Position numbers and translations under genes: made by a program. From Paraburkholderia youngii (GTDB lineage: Bacteria; Pseudomonadota; Gammaproteobacteria; Burkholderiales; Burkholderiaceae): a stretch of DNA of 64,000 nt. Below the pieces are notes generated by a model. It saw only the letters and a list, made by a program, of their open reading frames with translations. It was not told the origin of the DNA and searched no databases. The DNA lies in NCBI RefSeq assembly GCF_013366925.1, contig NZ_JAALDK010000004.1, forward strand, positions 124,001 to 188,000. The letters run 5' to 3'. Positions 26,014 through 35,373 of this stretch are shown piece by piece (within the stretch, counting starts at the first letter, position 1; each line of letters opens with the position of its first letter).

Positions 26014-26091
26014 TCCGTACCAATTCCCAGTACCCCGCGCCGTCAACTGCATCACTCTGAGGGGCGTCGTTCACGGACCGCATACGATCAA

Positions 26092-27324
26092 ATGAAGGCG
26101 ACACGCACAGTCAGCGAATCCGGCGGGCTGCCGACCCGTCACATTGATGCATTTCTCGATCGTCTACGGGCGGCACACTATTCCGAGGTAACGCTTCGCA
26201 AGAAACGGCGGGTCCTGTGTGCGTTCTCTCGGTGGATGAAGAACAGGAACATCGACCTGGTTGACCTCAATGAGTCTGCCGCGACTCGTTTCATGAAGCG
26301 CCTGAGCGACGCCCCACGAGACCGAGTCCAGTGCGAGCGTGCCGCATTACAGTCGTTCCTTGCCTATCTGCGTGGCGAAGCCATCGTGCGCTCGCCTCCG
26401 TTGGGCGACCAATCCGCGATCACGCGCATCTATGACCGGTACCTGGACTATCTGAGGCGGGATCGCGGACTGGCGAACAACTCGGTGCTCGTCTACGGGC
26501 CCTTCATTCGAGACTTCCTCCACAGTCAGGACGCTGGCGACGGCTGCATACTGCCCAACGCATTTGACGCGATAACGATCCGAAACCACCTTGTTGCCCG
26601 CAGCAAAGGCCGATCGGCGGAGTACACGCGGCTGATGGCGGTGTCCCTTCGCTCGTTTTGCCACTTCCTCTTTCTGCATGGAAGCACGCCGCGTGACCTT
26701 TATGAGTCGGTGCCTTCGGTTCGCAAGTGGCAACAGTCAGCGGTGCCGACATTCCTCACGCCTGAGCAGGAGGAAGCCCTCATTGCCACTGCGGACCGGT
26801 CCACTCCACGTGGGTGCCGCGACTATGCCGTCCTGCTGTTGTTGGCTCGGTTGGGGTTGCGTTCCGGAGAGATCGTCGCACTTGAACTAGGCGATATCCA
26901 CTGGCGCTCCGGTGAACTTGTCGTTCATGGCAAGGGGCAAATGGTGGAGCATGTCCCGCTAACTTCCGAGGTCGGAGACGCGATCGCAACCTACCTTCGC
27001 GACGCTCGTGGAGTGAGCGCATCGCGACGGGTATTCCTCCGCATGTGGGCACCGCGCGTTGGTCTGGCAGGACCGGCGGCGATTGGCCACATCGTTCGTC
27101 TGGCCTTCGCGCGTGCCGGGTTTCGCCCCGCGTGTCGCGGCGCGGCACATCTGTTTCGTCACAGTCTGGCGACAACGATGATTCGTCATGGTGCGTCGAT
27201 GGCGGAAATCGCCGAGGTGTTGCGGCACCGCTCACAAGTCAGTACCGCGATCTACGCAAAGGTTGCGTTTGAGGACCTGCGCGGGGTAGCGCGCGCATGG
27301 CCCACGGCAGGAGGTGCAATATGA
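26092..27324 (+). CDS. RIT tyrosine recombinase, first of trio (element 1)
   Basis: A 410-residue phage-integrase-type recombinase with an N-terminal SAM-like domain and C-terminal catalytic domain. Catalytic residues: Arg in LGLRSGEIVAL, His-x-x-Arg in HLFRHSLATTM, a His in VLRHRSQVST and the Tyr in AIYAKV. The first 60 residues bind DNA in relatives. Its own promoter must lie in the IS66 end or be lost. Confidence 0.88.
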   Translation: MKATRTVSESGGLPTRHIDAFLDRLRAAHYSEVTLRKKRRVLCAFSRWMKNRNIDLVDLNESAATRFMKRLSDAPRDRVQCERAALQSFLAYLRGEAIVRSPPLGDQSAITRIYDRYLDYLRRDRGLANNSVLVYGPFIRDFLHSQDAGDGCILPNAFDAITIRNHLVARSKGRSAEYTRLMAVSLRSFCHFLFLHGSTPRDLYESVPSVRKWQQSAVPTFLTPEQEEALIATADRSTPRGCRDYAVLLLLARLGLRSGEIVALELGDIHWRSGELVVHGKGQMVEHVPLTSEVGDAIATYLRDARGVSASRRVFLRMWAPRVGLAGPAAIGHIVRLAFARAGFRPACRGAAHLFRHSLATTMIRHGASMAEIAEVLRHRSQVSTAIYAKVAFEDLRGVARAWPTAGGAI

Positions 27325-28268
27325 CTGCGATCCGTGACTCCCTTACTCGGTACGTGGCGGTCCGCCGGGCTCTGGGGGCGTCATTCTATGAACCTGCATT
27401 GGCACTCGGTCATTTCGTTGATCTTCTGGAACACGAAGGTGCCGAGTTCATTACCATCGATCTGGCTCTGCGCTGGGCGACGACGCCCGTATCCGTCGAA
27501 CGCGCGACCTGGGGGCGGCGCCTCTCAGCGGTGAGAGGATTTGCCAGGTGGATGAACACCGTCGACGGCCGAAACGAGATTCCTCCGGCAGGACTCCTGA
27601 GTGCCCGTCGACGGCGCAACGCGCCGCATATTTACACGGAACAGGAAATCAACCTGCTCATGATCCGGGCTGCGCAGCTACGCTCGCGCACTGGCATGCG
27701 AGCACTGACCTATTCGACGCTTATCGGGCTTCTCGTAGCGACCGGCCTTAGGCCCGGTGAAGCGCTTCGACTCGACCGGTCCGACGTTGACCTCGTTAGC
27801 GGGATACTCTCCATCCGAGAATCGAAGTTCGGCAAATCGCGCTTTGTACCCGTAGAAGAGTCGACCCGCGCCGCACTCGAACGTTATGCTCAGAGTCGAG
27901 ACCGACTCTGCCCACAGCGGTTGAGTGAGGCGTTCCTGGTTGGTGAGCGCGGTGTGAGGTTGAAGGCCGGCACTGTCCGAAGCATGTTCGTCAGAATGTC
28001 GCGCGCCGTCGGCCTGCGGCCAGCGACAGAGGATGGTCGCGATGGTTACGGCCCGCGGCTCCAGGACTTTCGACATAGTTTCGCGACTGGAAGGATGGTC
28101 GAATGGTATCGCGCTGAATCGGACGTGAACCGGCAGTTACCGAAACTTGCCGCCTATCTCGGGCATGTCAACATTGGTCTTACGTATTGGTACATCGAAG
28201 CGGTTCCGGAATTGCTTGAGCTTGCGGCAGGCTATCTCGGCAGAAACCCTCCGGGAGACCAGTCATGA
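27321..28268 (+). CDS. RIT tyrosine recombinase, second of trio (element 1)
   Basis: A 315-residue recombinase; ATG 27321 overlaps the previous stop and has GGAGG upstream. Catalytic residues: Arg in TGLRPGEALRL, Lys region SKFGKSRFVPV, His-x-x-Arg in QDFRHSFATG (His replaced by Asp at the first position, next His present), His in YLGHVNIGLT and Tyr in TYWYIEAV. Confidence 0.85.
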   Translation: MTAIRDSLTRYVAVRRALGASFYEPALALGHFVDLLEHEGAEFITIDLALRWATTPVSVERATWGRRLSAVRGFARWMNTVDGRNEIPPAGLLSARRRRNAPHIYTEQEINLLMIRAAQLRSRTGMRALTYSTLIGLLVATGLRPGEALRLDRSDVDLVSGILSIRESKFGKSRFVPVEESTRAALERYAQSRDRLCPQRLSEAFLVGERGVRLKAGTVRSMFVRMSRAVGLRPATEDGRDGYGPRLQDFRHSFATGRMVEWYRAESDVNRQLPKLAAYLGHVNIGLTYWYIEAVPELLELAAGYLGRNPPGDQS

Positions 28269-29260
28269 GCGCCGCCGGCCTTCCATCCCTCGTCCAGCGT
28301 TTCTTTACCCAGCGCTTGCTCGAGCAGCAAGGGCTGAGTTCGCACACGGTGGCGAGTTACCGCGACACGTTCCGGTTGCTGCTGGCGTTCGCCACGAAGC
28401 ATGTGGGACGCGTGCCTTCGAAACTGCGGATCGAAGACTTCGACGTGTCGTTGATCGAGGAATTCCTTCAGCACCTTGAACAAGCCAGGGGCAATTCGGT
28501 GCGGACACGCAACACACGCCTCGCAGCTGTACATGCCTTCTTCCGGTTCGTTGCGGTTAGCGAGCCTGCGCTGTTCCTGCAGTGTCAGCGCATCCTTGCA
28601 ATTCCATCCAAACGCTGTGAACATGGTCCCGTCGAGTTCCTGACAGAGAGCGAGGCCGCAGCGCTAGTAGCGGCACCTGATGTGCGAACATGGATCGGCA
28701 ACCGCGACCGAGCGCTGCTTCTTGTAGCGGTTCAAACGGGTCTGCGGAATAGCGAATTGACCTCTCTCAGGCGTCAGGATGTGGTGCTCGGTACAGGCGC
28801 CCACGTCCGTTGCCTCGGCAAAGGCCGAAAGATGCGATGCACTCCGCTTCGGCCGGACGTCGTCGCGGTGATGAAAGCATGGCTACGCTATCAACCTGGC
28901 GAGCCCGATGATCCGGTATTCCCCAGTTCACGCGGTGGCCGTCTTAGCGCTGACGCACTTCAGCGGCTTGTGTCACGCAACGTCGCAATCGCCTGTCACT
29001 CGTGCCCCTCGCTGAAGGACAAATCAGTAACTCCCCACACGCTTCGGCACGGAGCCGCGATGAGCCTGTTACATCACGGCGTAGACCTGTCCGTGATCGC
29101 GCTCTGGCTCGGCCACGAATCATCGGAGACGACCCAGATTTACTTGCACGCCGACATGCGGCTTAAGGAGCGCGCAATGGCGCGCGCCAATGCGAGCGGA
29201 GTCGCGCCGACGCGTTACAGACCTCCCGACCCCTTGCTGGCCTTCCTGGAGGGTCTTTGA
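28265..29260 (+). CDS. RIT tyrosine recombinase, third of trio (element 1)
   Basis: A 331-residue recombinase with an intact catalytic set: Arg in TGLRNSELTSL, Lys in CLGKGRKMRCTP, His-x-x-Arg in PHTLRHGAAMSLL, His in WLGHESSETTQ and Tyr in QIYLHAD. It is closely related to the third protein of RIT element 2 (LTLRPD versus TLWRDT regions differ, ends YRPPDPLLAFLE versus YRPPDTLLKFLE). Confidence 0.88.
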   Translation: MSAAGLPSLVQRFFTQRLLEQQGLSSHTVASYRDTFRLLLAFATKHVGRVPSKLRIEDFDVSLIEEFLQHLEQARGNSVRTRNTRLAAVHAFFRFVAVSEPALFLQCQRILAIPSKRCEHGPVEFLTESEAAALVAAPDVRTWIGNRDRALLLVAVQTGLRNSELTSLRRQDVVLGTGAHVRCLGKGRKMRCTPLRPDVVAVMKAWLRYQPGEPDDPVFPSSRGGRLSADALQRLVSRNVAIACHSCPSLKDKSVTPHTLRHGAAMSLLHHGVDLSVIALWLGHESSETTQIYLHADMRLKERAMARANASGVAPTRYRPPDPLLAFLEGL

Positions 29261-29330
29261 TAATGCCGACAATCCGAGCGACGCGGAACAGGGATCCGCC
29301 CAACTGCTGGGCCCGTGGAACCATGACGCG

Positions 29331-29353
29331 GCATAATCGGGGAGTCGGCATAA
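29331..29353 (-). repeat. Right terminal repeat of RIT element 1
   Basis: On the minus strand it reads TTATG, then ACT, then GATTATGC in the same positions as the terminal repeats of RIT element 2. About 15 of 23 positions agree. Confidence 0.7.
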
Positions 29354-29477
29354 CTGGGTCGAAAATCAGATACGTCCTTGGGCTATCGGCAGGTCTTATG
29401 TGCACTTGCGGATTATGCTGAGCGAGAGTAGCGGCCCCCGAATCGTCGGGGAGTCCGCCACGCACGACTGGACATAA

Positions 29478-30485
29478 TCAAAGCGCCTCCAGGAACTTCA
29501 GCAGCGTATCCGGTGGCCGGTAGCGGGAGCGATGGGTTTTCAGTGGAGCGATGGCTGCCAGGGCGCGCTCTTTCATTGCCAGATCCGCTTCGACGTATCC
29601 GTGTGTTGTTGATGGACTCTCATGTCCAAGCCAAAGTGCAATGACCGTGATGTCGACGCCAGACTGCAGCAGGTGCATTGCGGTCGTATGTCGAAGCGTA
29701 TGCGGCGAAACCGATCGTCCGAGCAACGACGGACAGCCTGTCGCTGCTGCGTTTGCAGCGATGGCGATCCTTTCTGCAACGTTAGACCGCGTCATCGGCC
29801 TTCCCCAGCGATTGGGTAGCAACGCTTGATCGGTGCGCAGACCTGCAAAATCGATCCAGCGTCGAACCTCAACGGCCGTATCTCTCCATAGCGGTACGGT
29901 CCGTTGTTTCCGGCCTTTCCCGTGCAAGCTCACGCTCGGAGTGACGTCAAGCTCTACATCATCGACACGGATACCAATCAGTTCTGAAACTCGCGCCCCA
30001 GTGTTGTAAAGCACTTTGAGTAGCGCTCTGTCGCGTCTGCCAGACCAGGTCTCACTATCGGGGGCGTCCAACAGAGCCTTTGCTTCGCCACGGGAGAGAA
30101 ACCCCAGCATCGGCTTGTCGGATCGCTTCATCGGAATGGCCAGAATACGCTGAGCGATAAACAGGGCTGGAGGGCACTGGGACGCCACGTATTGCGCAAA
30201 CCCGCGTATTGCAGCGAGCCTCGCATTGCGGCTTCGTATGGTGTTGTGGCGCTCTTGCTCGAGATAGGTCAGAAATCCGACGATGAGATCCGCGTCGATG
30301 TCGTGCAACGTGAGCTGCGCAACTGATTTACGGTATTGATCTTCTGCATAGCCAAGTAGAAGGCGGAATGCATCGCGATAGGCGGCGACAGTTCTAGGAC
30401 TTGCAGCTTGTTGCTGCAGCAGACGCTCGGTGAAGAAGCGCTGGATCAACGCGGCAAATTCAGAAGGTTGAGTCAGGGTATTCAT
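29478..30485 (-). CDS. RIT tyrosine recombinase, third of trio (element 2)
   Basis: A 335-residue recombinase. Catalytic residues: Arg in TGARVSELIGI, Lys in SLHGKGRKQRTVP, His-x-x-Arg in PHTLRHTTAMHLL, His in WLGHESPSTTH and Tyr in HGYVEADL. It overlaps the second gene by 4 bp. It closely resembles the third protein of element 1. Confidence 0.88.
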   Translation of the reverse strand: MNTLTQPSEFAALIQRFFTERLLQQQAASPRTVAAYRDAFRLLLGYAEDQYRKSVAQLTLHDIDADLIVGFLTYLEQERHNTIRSRNARLAAIRGFAQYVASQCPPALFIAQRILAIPMKRSDKPMLGFLSRGEAKALLDAPDSETWSGRRDRALLKVLYNTGARVSELIGIRVDDVELDVTPSVSLHGKGRKQRTVPLWRDTAVEVRRWIDFAGLRTDQALLPNRWGRPMTRSNVAERIAIAANAAATGCPSLLGRSVSPHTLRHTTAMHLLQSGVDITVIALWLGHESPSTTHGYVEADLAMKERALAAIAPLKTHRSRYRPPDTLLKFLEAL

Positions 30486-31429
30486 GCCGGGACTCCTTCG
30501 GCGTAACGTTCGAAGCGATCGGCCGCGATGGCCATCAGCTCAGGGATGCCTGTAAAGTACCAGTACGTATCGACTACCTTGGCATGCCCCACATAGATCG
30601 ACAGTGCCGACAGACATCGCTCTATGTCCGCTTCCTCCCTGTAGAAGCGTAATGCGCTATGCACGATGAAGGTGTGCCGAAGATCGTGCAGCCGATGATG
30701 ACGATAGTCGCCTCGAGGTTTCCAGCCGAGCCGCCGCTCGCAGATCGCGCGCAACGCGTATAACGCCTGTCGTTGAGTCACCCGTTGACCGTCGTCGCGC
30801 AGAAAGAAACGATCTGAACGGCGGCTGGAAATGATTTGGTCCCGCAGGTCGATATATTCGAGTAGCTGTCTTGAGACCGTTGCATGCATGGCAACATAGC
30901 GACGCTGATGGAATTTGCTGTCGCGGATGTCGAGTACACCGGCTTGAAGATCGACATCAGCGTCGGTCAGGTGGAGTGCTTCGGAGATTCGCAACCCTGT
31001 TGTCGCTAGCAAACCGAACAGCACACAGCACGTTGGCGCGCGCAAACCACCGGCTGGCCCAAGAAGTTTGGCTTCGGACAGCAACATCCGGATCTCCAGT
31101 TCGGTAAAGATGTGTGGCACGAGTCGACGGTGTCCACGACCCAGCAGATTCCTCGGCGGTATGACCGTATCGGGATCTGTACGCATGTGAAACCTAGCGA
31201 AGCCGCGCAGTGTTTCGATGCGGCGAGCCCAACCTATCTCAGAGGCGCGCGTTGAATCGCGGGCCCAGTCCGCTGCAAGACTAGGTGTCAGATGCCTTGC
31301 ACCACGCTGATCAGCGAAACGTGCGAAAGATTCGAGCTGCTTGCCATCGATTGCAAGTTCGAACCCAAAACTGCGTCGATACTCAAGATACGCCACCACA
31401 CGGGAGCCCCAGTCGTCAGTGACGTTCAT
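30482..31429 (-). CDS. RIT tyrosine recombinase, second of trio (element 2)
   Basis: A 315-residue recombinase. Catalytic residues: Arg in TGLRISEALHL, a Lys region DSKFHQRRYVAM, His-x-x-Arg in LHDLRHTFIVHS, His in YVGHAKVVDT and Tyr in TYWYFTG. Same length as its counterpart in element 1. Confidence 0.86.
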   Translation of the reverse strand: MNVTDDWGSRVVAYLEYRRSFGFELAIDGKQLESFARFADQRGARHLTPSLAADWARDSTRASEIGWARRIETLRGFARFHMRTDPDTVIPPRNLLGRGHRRLVPHIFTELEIRMLLSEAKLLGPAGGLRAPTCCVLFGLLATTGLRISEALHLTDADVDLQAGVLDIRDSKFHQRRYVAMHATVSRQLLEYIDLRDQIISSRRSDRFFLRDDGQRVTQRQALYALRAICERRLGWKPRGDYRHHRLHDLRHTFIVHSALRFYREEADIERCLSALSIYVGHAKVVDTYWYFTGIPELMAIAADRFERYAEGVPA

Positions 31430-32682
31430 GATGTGCTCCCCGGCCAGGACAGGGCAACCTCCCGCAGGCGCTCAATATCCACACGGGCGTAGACGCGGGC
31501 CGTGTTCAAGCTCCGATGCCTCAGCAGATCAGCGATTTCCTTGATCGAAACGTTCGCCCTTTGCAAGCGGGTAGCGGTTGACCTCCGAAGCACGTGCGTG
31601 TTGCAGAATTGGTCATCCAGGTTGCAGCGTGCGAATGCCCGGTTCATTGCATTGCGAATCGCGGCGACACTTAACGGAACGCCGAACGGAGCGCGGTGAC
31701 GCACGAAAACAGACCGGCTGTCCGTCTGCGGGCGTCCCTCGCGCAAGTACCTGGCTAGAGCAGCACCAGCCTGCTCTGGCAACGGCATGCGTTGCGCACG
31801 GTGGCTCTTGGTGTGCTGTAACGTCACGATGCCACGTCGCCAGTCTATGGAGTCCAGCGTCAGGTGTGTGGCCTCATCTCCGCGCAGGCCAAGATCGAGA
31901 ATGCAGCGAGCTATGGCGTAATCGCGCATGCCGGATGCGGTATTTATGTCGAACGCTTGAAGGAAGCGTTCGATCTGAATATCTGACAGCACCTTCGGCG
32001 GGTTTCGATGCGGCCAGTTGGCGATCAGCGGCATCGTCGAAAGAGCAAGGCGGGTATCGTCACCATGCAATGCCCGGAATCTCAGATAGCTACGCAAGCT
32101 CGTACAGATGACTCCGAGCGAACTGGGTTTCCAGTGGCGTCGGGCGAGGCCAGTCAAGAAAGCCTCGACCGCCGGTATCGTCAGGATTAAGGATTCGGCG
32201 GACTCGTTCAGCGTGCAGCTTGCAAAAAATGCCTCAAGATGGCGGACACGATAGACGCACGTCGAACGCGCCAAGCCGCACGTATCGCGCAAAAACTCAT
32301 GAAATTTGTGCAGTTCACGAGCTATGGGATCTGGCGCAGTCGTGGGGACGGCATCAGCGAAGAATGGCAGCGCCAGAAGATGATGCAGTGCTGCACGCAT
32401 CTCGGATATAACTGATCGGCAAGGTTCTGGACAGCGGCAGACTGGCAGGTGATCCCGTATGAAGTGCTCGACGAGAGCCTCATCAACATCCGAAGCAGAA
32501 ATGCGCTTACGTCTCATCCAATAACTGAAATGGGCGAGGCACCGAAGGTATGCTCCAACAGTACCTCGTGCGTAACGTAAGCGCTCCAGCTTACATATGT
32601 ACGAATCGATGAGCTGGCTCAGGGGGCCGTGAAACAGCCAATCTCGCCGGGCGAGACGATTCAGGCATGAATCGGTAAACAT
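31426..32682 (-). CDS. RIT tyrosine recombinase, first of trio (element 2)
   Basis: A 418-residue recombinase. Catalytic residues: Arg in LGLRGDEATHL, Lys in HTKSHRAQRMP, His-x-x-Arg in THVLRRSTATRL, His in LLRHRSLNTA and Tyr in RVYARVD. A Cys pair in VCRCPEPC is unusual for the family. It is the first gene after the right terminal repeat, 129 bp away. Confidence 0.87.
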   Translation of the reverse strand: MFTDSCLNRLARRDWLFHGPLSQLIDSYICKLERLRYARGTVGAYLRCLAHFSYWMRRKRISASDVDEALVEHFIRDHLPVCRCPEPCRSVISEMRAALHHLLALPFFADAVPTTAPDPIARELHKFHEFLRDTCGLARSTCVYRVRHLEAFFASCTLNESAESLILTIPAVEAFLTGLARRHWKPSSLGVICTSLRSYLRFRALHGDDTRLALSTMPLIANWPHRNPPKVLSDIQIERFLQAFDINTASGMRDYAIARCILDLGLRGDEATHLTLDSIDWRRGIVTLQHTKSHRAQRMPLPEQAGAALARYLREGRPQTDSRSVFVRHRAPFGVPLSVAAIRNAMNRAFARCNLDDQFCNTHVLRRSTATRLQRANVSIKEIADLLRHRSLNTARVYARVDIERLREVALSWPGSTS

Positions 32683-32834
32683 GATGATCTCCGCACTCGG
32701 GTTCGCGGAACACCATCAGATCACGATTTATTATGCTGAATTAGAGCCAACCGAAGCTCGCCCCACACACGTTGGCGCTTCGGAACGGAGCCGCGAGACG
32801 GATCGCACACCGCATAATCCGCAAGTGCACATAA

Positions 32835-34168
32835 CGCCTGCCGAGAACCAGCGGCCTGATCGCGCGCTCCGCCGTATTGTTGTCCACCTCGACGCGCCCG
32901 TCTTCGCAATAGCGTGTGAGCGCATGCCAGTGCCCCAGCGAGTACTTAATCGCCTTCGCCAGCCCCGACTTCGCCGATACCTGTGACAGCGTGTGTTCGT
33001 ACCAGGCCTTCAGATCAGCGAGCAATGGGGCCGAGCGCAGCTGACGCGCAGACAGGCGCACGTCCGGCGTCTGGCCTCGAACCTCGCGTTCAACGGCATA
33101 CAGCGCCCCAATTCGGCGCAGTGCTTCCTCGGCAATTGGTGAGCTGTCCAGCTTGTACAGGTCATAGAACTTGCGCCGCGCATGCGCCCAGCACCCGGCC
33201 TCGATGACCGTGCCGTCACGATACAGCGCGTCGTACCCGCTGAAGGCATCTGCCTGCAGGATTCCCGTGTAGCCCGCCAGATGTTCCCGAGGTCGCTCAC
33301 CTTTGCGGTCGGGTGAGTACCTGTACCAGACGGCTGGTGGCGCGTGGCTTCCTGCCGGGCGGTCATCGCGCACATAGGTCCACAGGCGCGCCGTGCGTGT
33401 CTTGCCACGCCCCGGCTCCAGCACCGGCACGGGCGTGTCGTCGGTATGGATCTTGTCTGCGGCGCGCACGTAACCACCGAGTGCGTCGGACAGGGGTTGC
33501 AGCAGGGCAGCCGCTTCACGCACCCACGAAGCCAGTGTTGCCCGGTCCAGTTCGATGCCCGCACGGCGATAGATGCCGGCCTGCCGATATAGCGGCATAT
33601 GGTCAGCGTACTTCGCGACGACGACCTGTGCGAGCAGCCCCGCACCCGCCATCGAGCGTGCTATCGGCCGCGAAGGTGCCGGCTCCTGTACTACTGCGGC
33701 ACAGCGCGGGCAGCTCAGCTTCGGACGTACGTGACGCAGTACCTTGAAGTAGCCGGGCACATAGTCGAGCACCTCCGAGACGTCTTCGCCCAGCGCACGC
33801 ATCTGTTTGCCGCATTCCGGGCATCCGCAGTTTGACGGCGCATGCACAACTGTTTCGCGAGGAAGATGGGCAGGGAAGTGCCGTGACTTGCGGCGCAGTG
33901 GGACAAGGTTCGTAGTGGCCGACGTATCCGCAGTCGCGTCGGCATCAGGCGCCTTCGCCGGTGCGGCCATATCTGGTTCATGAACAGGCAGCTCACCGAG
34001 CGCGAGCTGCAGCTGGTCCATCAGTTCTGTCATGCGCTCAGATGAGCGGCCATACTGCCATCGCTTCAGTCGCGAGATCTCGGCCAGCAACTGCGCGATG
34101 GTCTCGTCGCGCGAGGCAACGATGCGCTTCAGAGCGGCGATGTCATCGGGCAGATGGCTGGCTGGCAT
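32835..34168 (-). pseudogene. IS66 transposase TnpC (element 3), C-terminus lost
   Basis: ATG 34168. It has a zinc-finger-like CGCPECGKQM and catalytic acids in KIHTDDTPVPV, QADAFSGYDAL and NNTAERAIRPLVLG. Translation then runs into the RIT terminal repeat just after LVLGR and stops 94 bp later at 32741. About 50 C-terminal residues of a normal TnpC are missing. Confidence 0.87.
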
Positions 34169-34219
34169 GCATGACAGTGTAAATGAAGGCCACGCGCCTG
34201 TGGGCTCCCGCACCCTGCC

Positions 34220-34567
34220 TTATGCCGCGTGCGTCGGCTGCCACGTCCGCTCGGGATGCCGCCAGTCAATCCCTTCGAGCAGCATCGACAGTTGGGCGAC
34301 TGACAGATGGACTGTTCCCGAGTCCGCCTGCGGCCACACGAAGCGTCCACGCTCGAGTCGTTTCGCGTACAGGTTCATGCCGTCGCCGCTCCACCATAAA
34401 ATCTTGATGAGGTCACCACGACGCCCGCGAAACAGGAAGATGTGCCCCGAGAACGGATCACGACCGAGTGCTGACTGCACCAGCGCGGCAAGTCCATCCA
34501 TGCCACGGCGCATATCGGTAACGCCCGCTGCCAGCCATACGCGGGTACCGCCTGGCGGCGCAATCAT
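34220..34567 (-). CDS. tnpB: IS66 orf2 protein TnpB (element 3)
   Basis: A 115-residue TnpB with GVTDMRRGMDGLAALVQ, RRGDLIKILWWSGDGMNLYA and RGRFVWPQ. It overlaps tnpA by 4 bp. Confidence 0.88.
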   Translation of the reverse strand: MIAPPGGTRVWLAAGVTDMRRGMDGLAALVQSALGRDPFSGHIFLFRGRRGDLIKILWWSGDGMNLYAKRLERGRFVWPQADSGTVHLSVAQLSMLLEGIDWRHPERTWQPTHAA

Positions 34568-34998
34568 GCTGGCATCAGGCAGCGCAGCACGAGGCGCAAC
34601 TGCACGGGGTCGACCATGCCCGTGACGCGTACACGGGCACCGTTCAGTTCGATCTCGATGCCCGACGCCGCCGGTACGCTCTCGCGATGTGGCTCGACAG
34701 GCTCTAGAGCGAGCGACGCCGGTTCTGCGGTCTCGCCGGTCGGTGCATCGGGTAACGCTACGGGCAGCAACACCGCTGTGCTGGGCGCCACCCCTTCAAA
34801 CAGGCCCGCCCGCAGTTGCCGGCGCCACTTGAACACCATATTCGGATTCAGTCCGTGCGCCTGCGCGAGCTTGGCCACCGAAATACCCGGCTCGCACGCC
34901 GCGACGGCAACTTGCCGTCGGTACTCTGGTGTGTAATTCGGTCGGCCCTTGCGGTTCGATGATCGCGCATTCCGTGTGTCCAAAGTAGTCCCCATCAC
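34564..34998 (-). CDS. tnpA: IS66 orf1 protein TnpA (element 3)
   Basis: A 144-residue protein with HTH YTPEYRRQVAVAACEPGISV and AHGLNPNMVFKWRRQ. The start is 69 bp inside the element end. Confidence 0.85.
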   Translation of the reverse strand: MMGTTLDTRNARSSNRKGRPNYTPEYRRQVAVAACEPGISVAKLAQAHGLNPNMVFKWRRQLRAGLFEGVAPSTAVLLPVALPDAPTGETAEPASLALEPVEPHRESVPAASGIEIELNGARVRVTGMVDPVQLRLVLRCLMPA

Positions 34999-35067
34999 TT
35001 GAAGTAACGGGCATCACTTTGGACACCGGCATCAGCTCTGTCCATGCGGCCACGGAATGACGCTTAC

Positions 35068-35373
35068 GCAAAAGCGAAAGCCCACCTGTTTTCTGAAGCT
35101 TTTCCGCCGCCCGGTCGGCTGGAGATGCGTAAAGTCACTCCTATCCCCGCGTCTTGGACGCATCGACTCGAGTTGGTTGGCCCTGTGACGTAATGCGGCC
35201 GCGCTCTATCCCCTGTTCGCTTCCGCCGATAGCTGCTTTTGTCACGTCTTAACCGAGCCGTGAGGAAAGCGTCTCTCCGCGCGCCCGATTTCCCTGCTCA
35301 ATAGAGCATCGAAACGGTCCAGTGCCTTCCAGCCTGGACATCCCCTAGTGCGCTAGTTTTTCTGGAGAGAAAA
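35068..35373. other. Intergenic region between the mobile island and the accessory genes
   Basis: 306 bp without a convincing gene. It holds TAAAGT (35130-35135) followed 13 bp later by the hairpin-ATCGACT motif, and GGAGAG just before ATG 35374. No target duplication matching the left edge of the island was found. Confidence 0.5.
35149..35168 (+). promoter_or_regulatory. Hairpin-ATCGAC motif, copy 1
   Basis: GCGTC-TTG-GACGC followed by ATCGACT; 206 bp before the small membrane protein gene. See findings for the seven-copy comparison. Confidence 0.55.

Larger units (their letters stand above)
23490..26085 (+). mobile_element. IS66-family element 2, complete
   Basis: Ends are inverted repeats: GTATGCGGTCC then GACGCCC at the left (from 23490), and the reverse complement at the right (to 26085). 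Length 2596 bp, with tnpA, tnpB and tnpC all intact. The expected 8-bp target duplication is absent (GATTGAAG left, GATCAAAT right), so one flank was probably lost by an adjacent deletion. Confidence 0.88.
26086..29353 (+). mobile_element. RIT element 1 (recombinase trio), left end lost
   Basis: Three overlapping tyrosine recombinase genes in the RIT arrangement, each start overlapping the previous stop by 4 bp. The right terminal repeat is 29331-29353 (GCATAATC at its inner edge, ending CATAA). The matching left terminus is missing because IS66 element 2 ends only 6 bp before the first start codon. Confidence 0.88.
29396..32834 (-). mobile_element. RIT element 2 (recombinase trio), complete
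   Basis: A 3439-bp element bounded by perfect 23-bp terminal inverted repeats (29396-29418 and 32812-32834; outer end TTATGTGCACTTGCG, inner end GATTATGC). It is inserted in tnpC of IS66 element 3. Eight more bases outside each repeat (CCTGCCGA, two bases away) also match, so the recognised site may be longer. It lies tail to tail with RIT element 1. Confidence 0.88.
32835..35067 (-). mobile_element. IS66-family element 3, interrupted by RIT element 2
   Basis: The upstream end is GTAAGCGTCATTCCGTGG on the minus strand, starting at 35067. It carries tnpA, tnpB and most of tnpC. The 3' part of tnpC and the other end of the element are missing beyond the RIT insertion, so part of it has been deleted. 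Confidence 0.82.

Noticed and set aside
22520..35067. The mobile island as one composite transposon
   Set aside because: The outer IS66 ends belong to different elements and the flanks show no matching target duplication.
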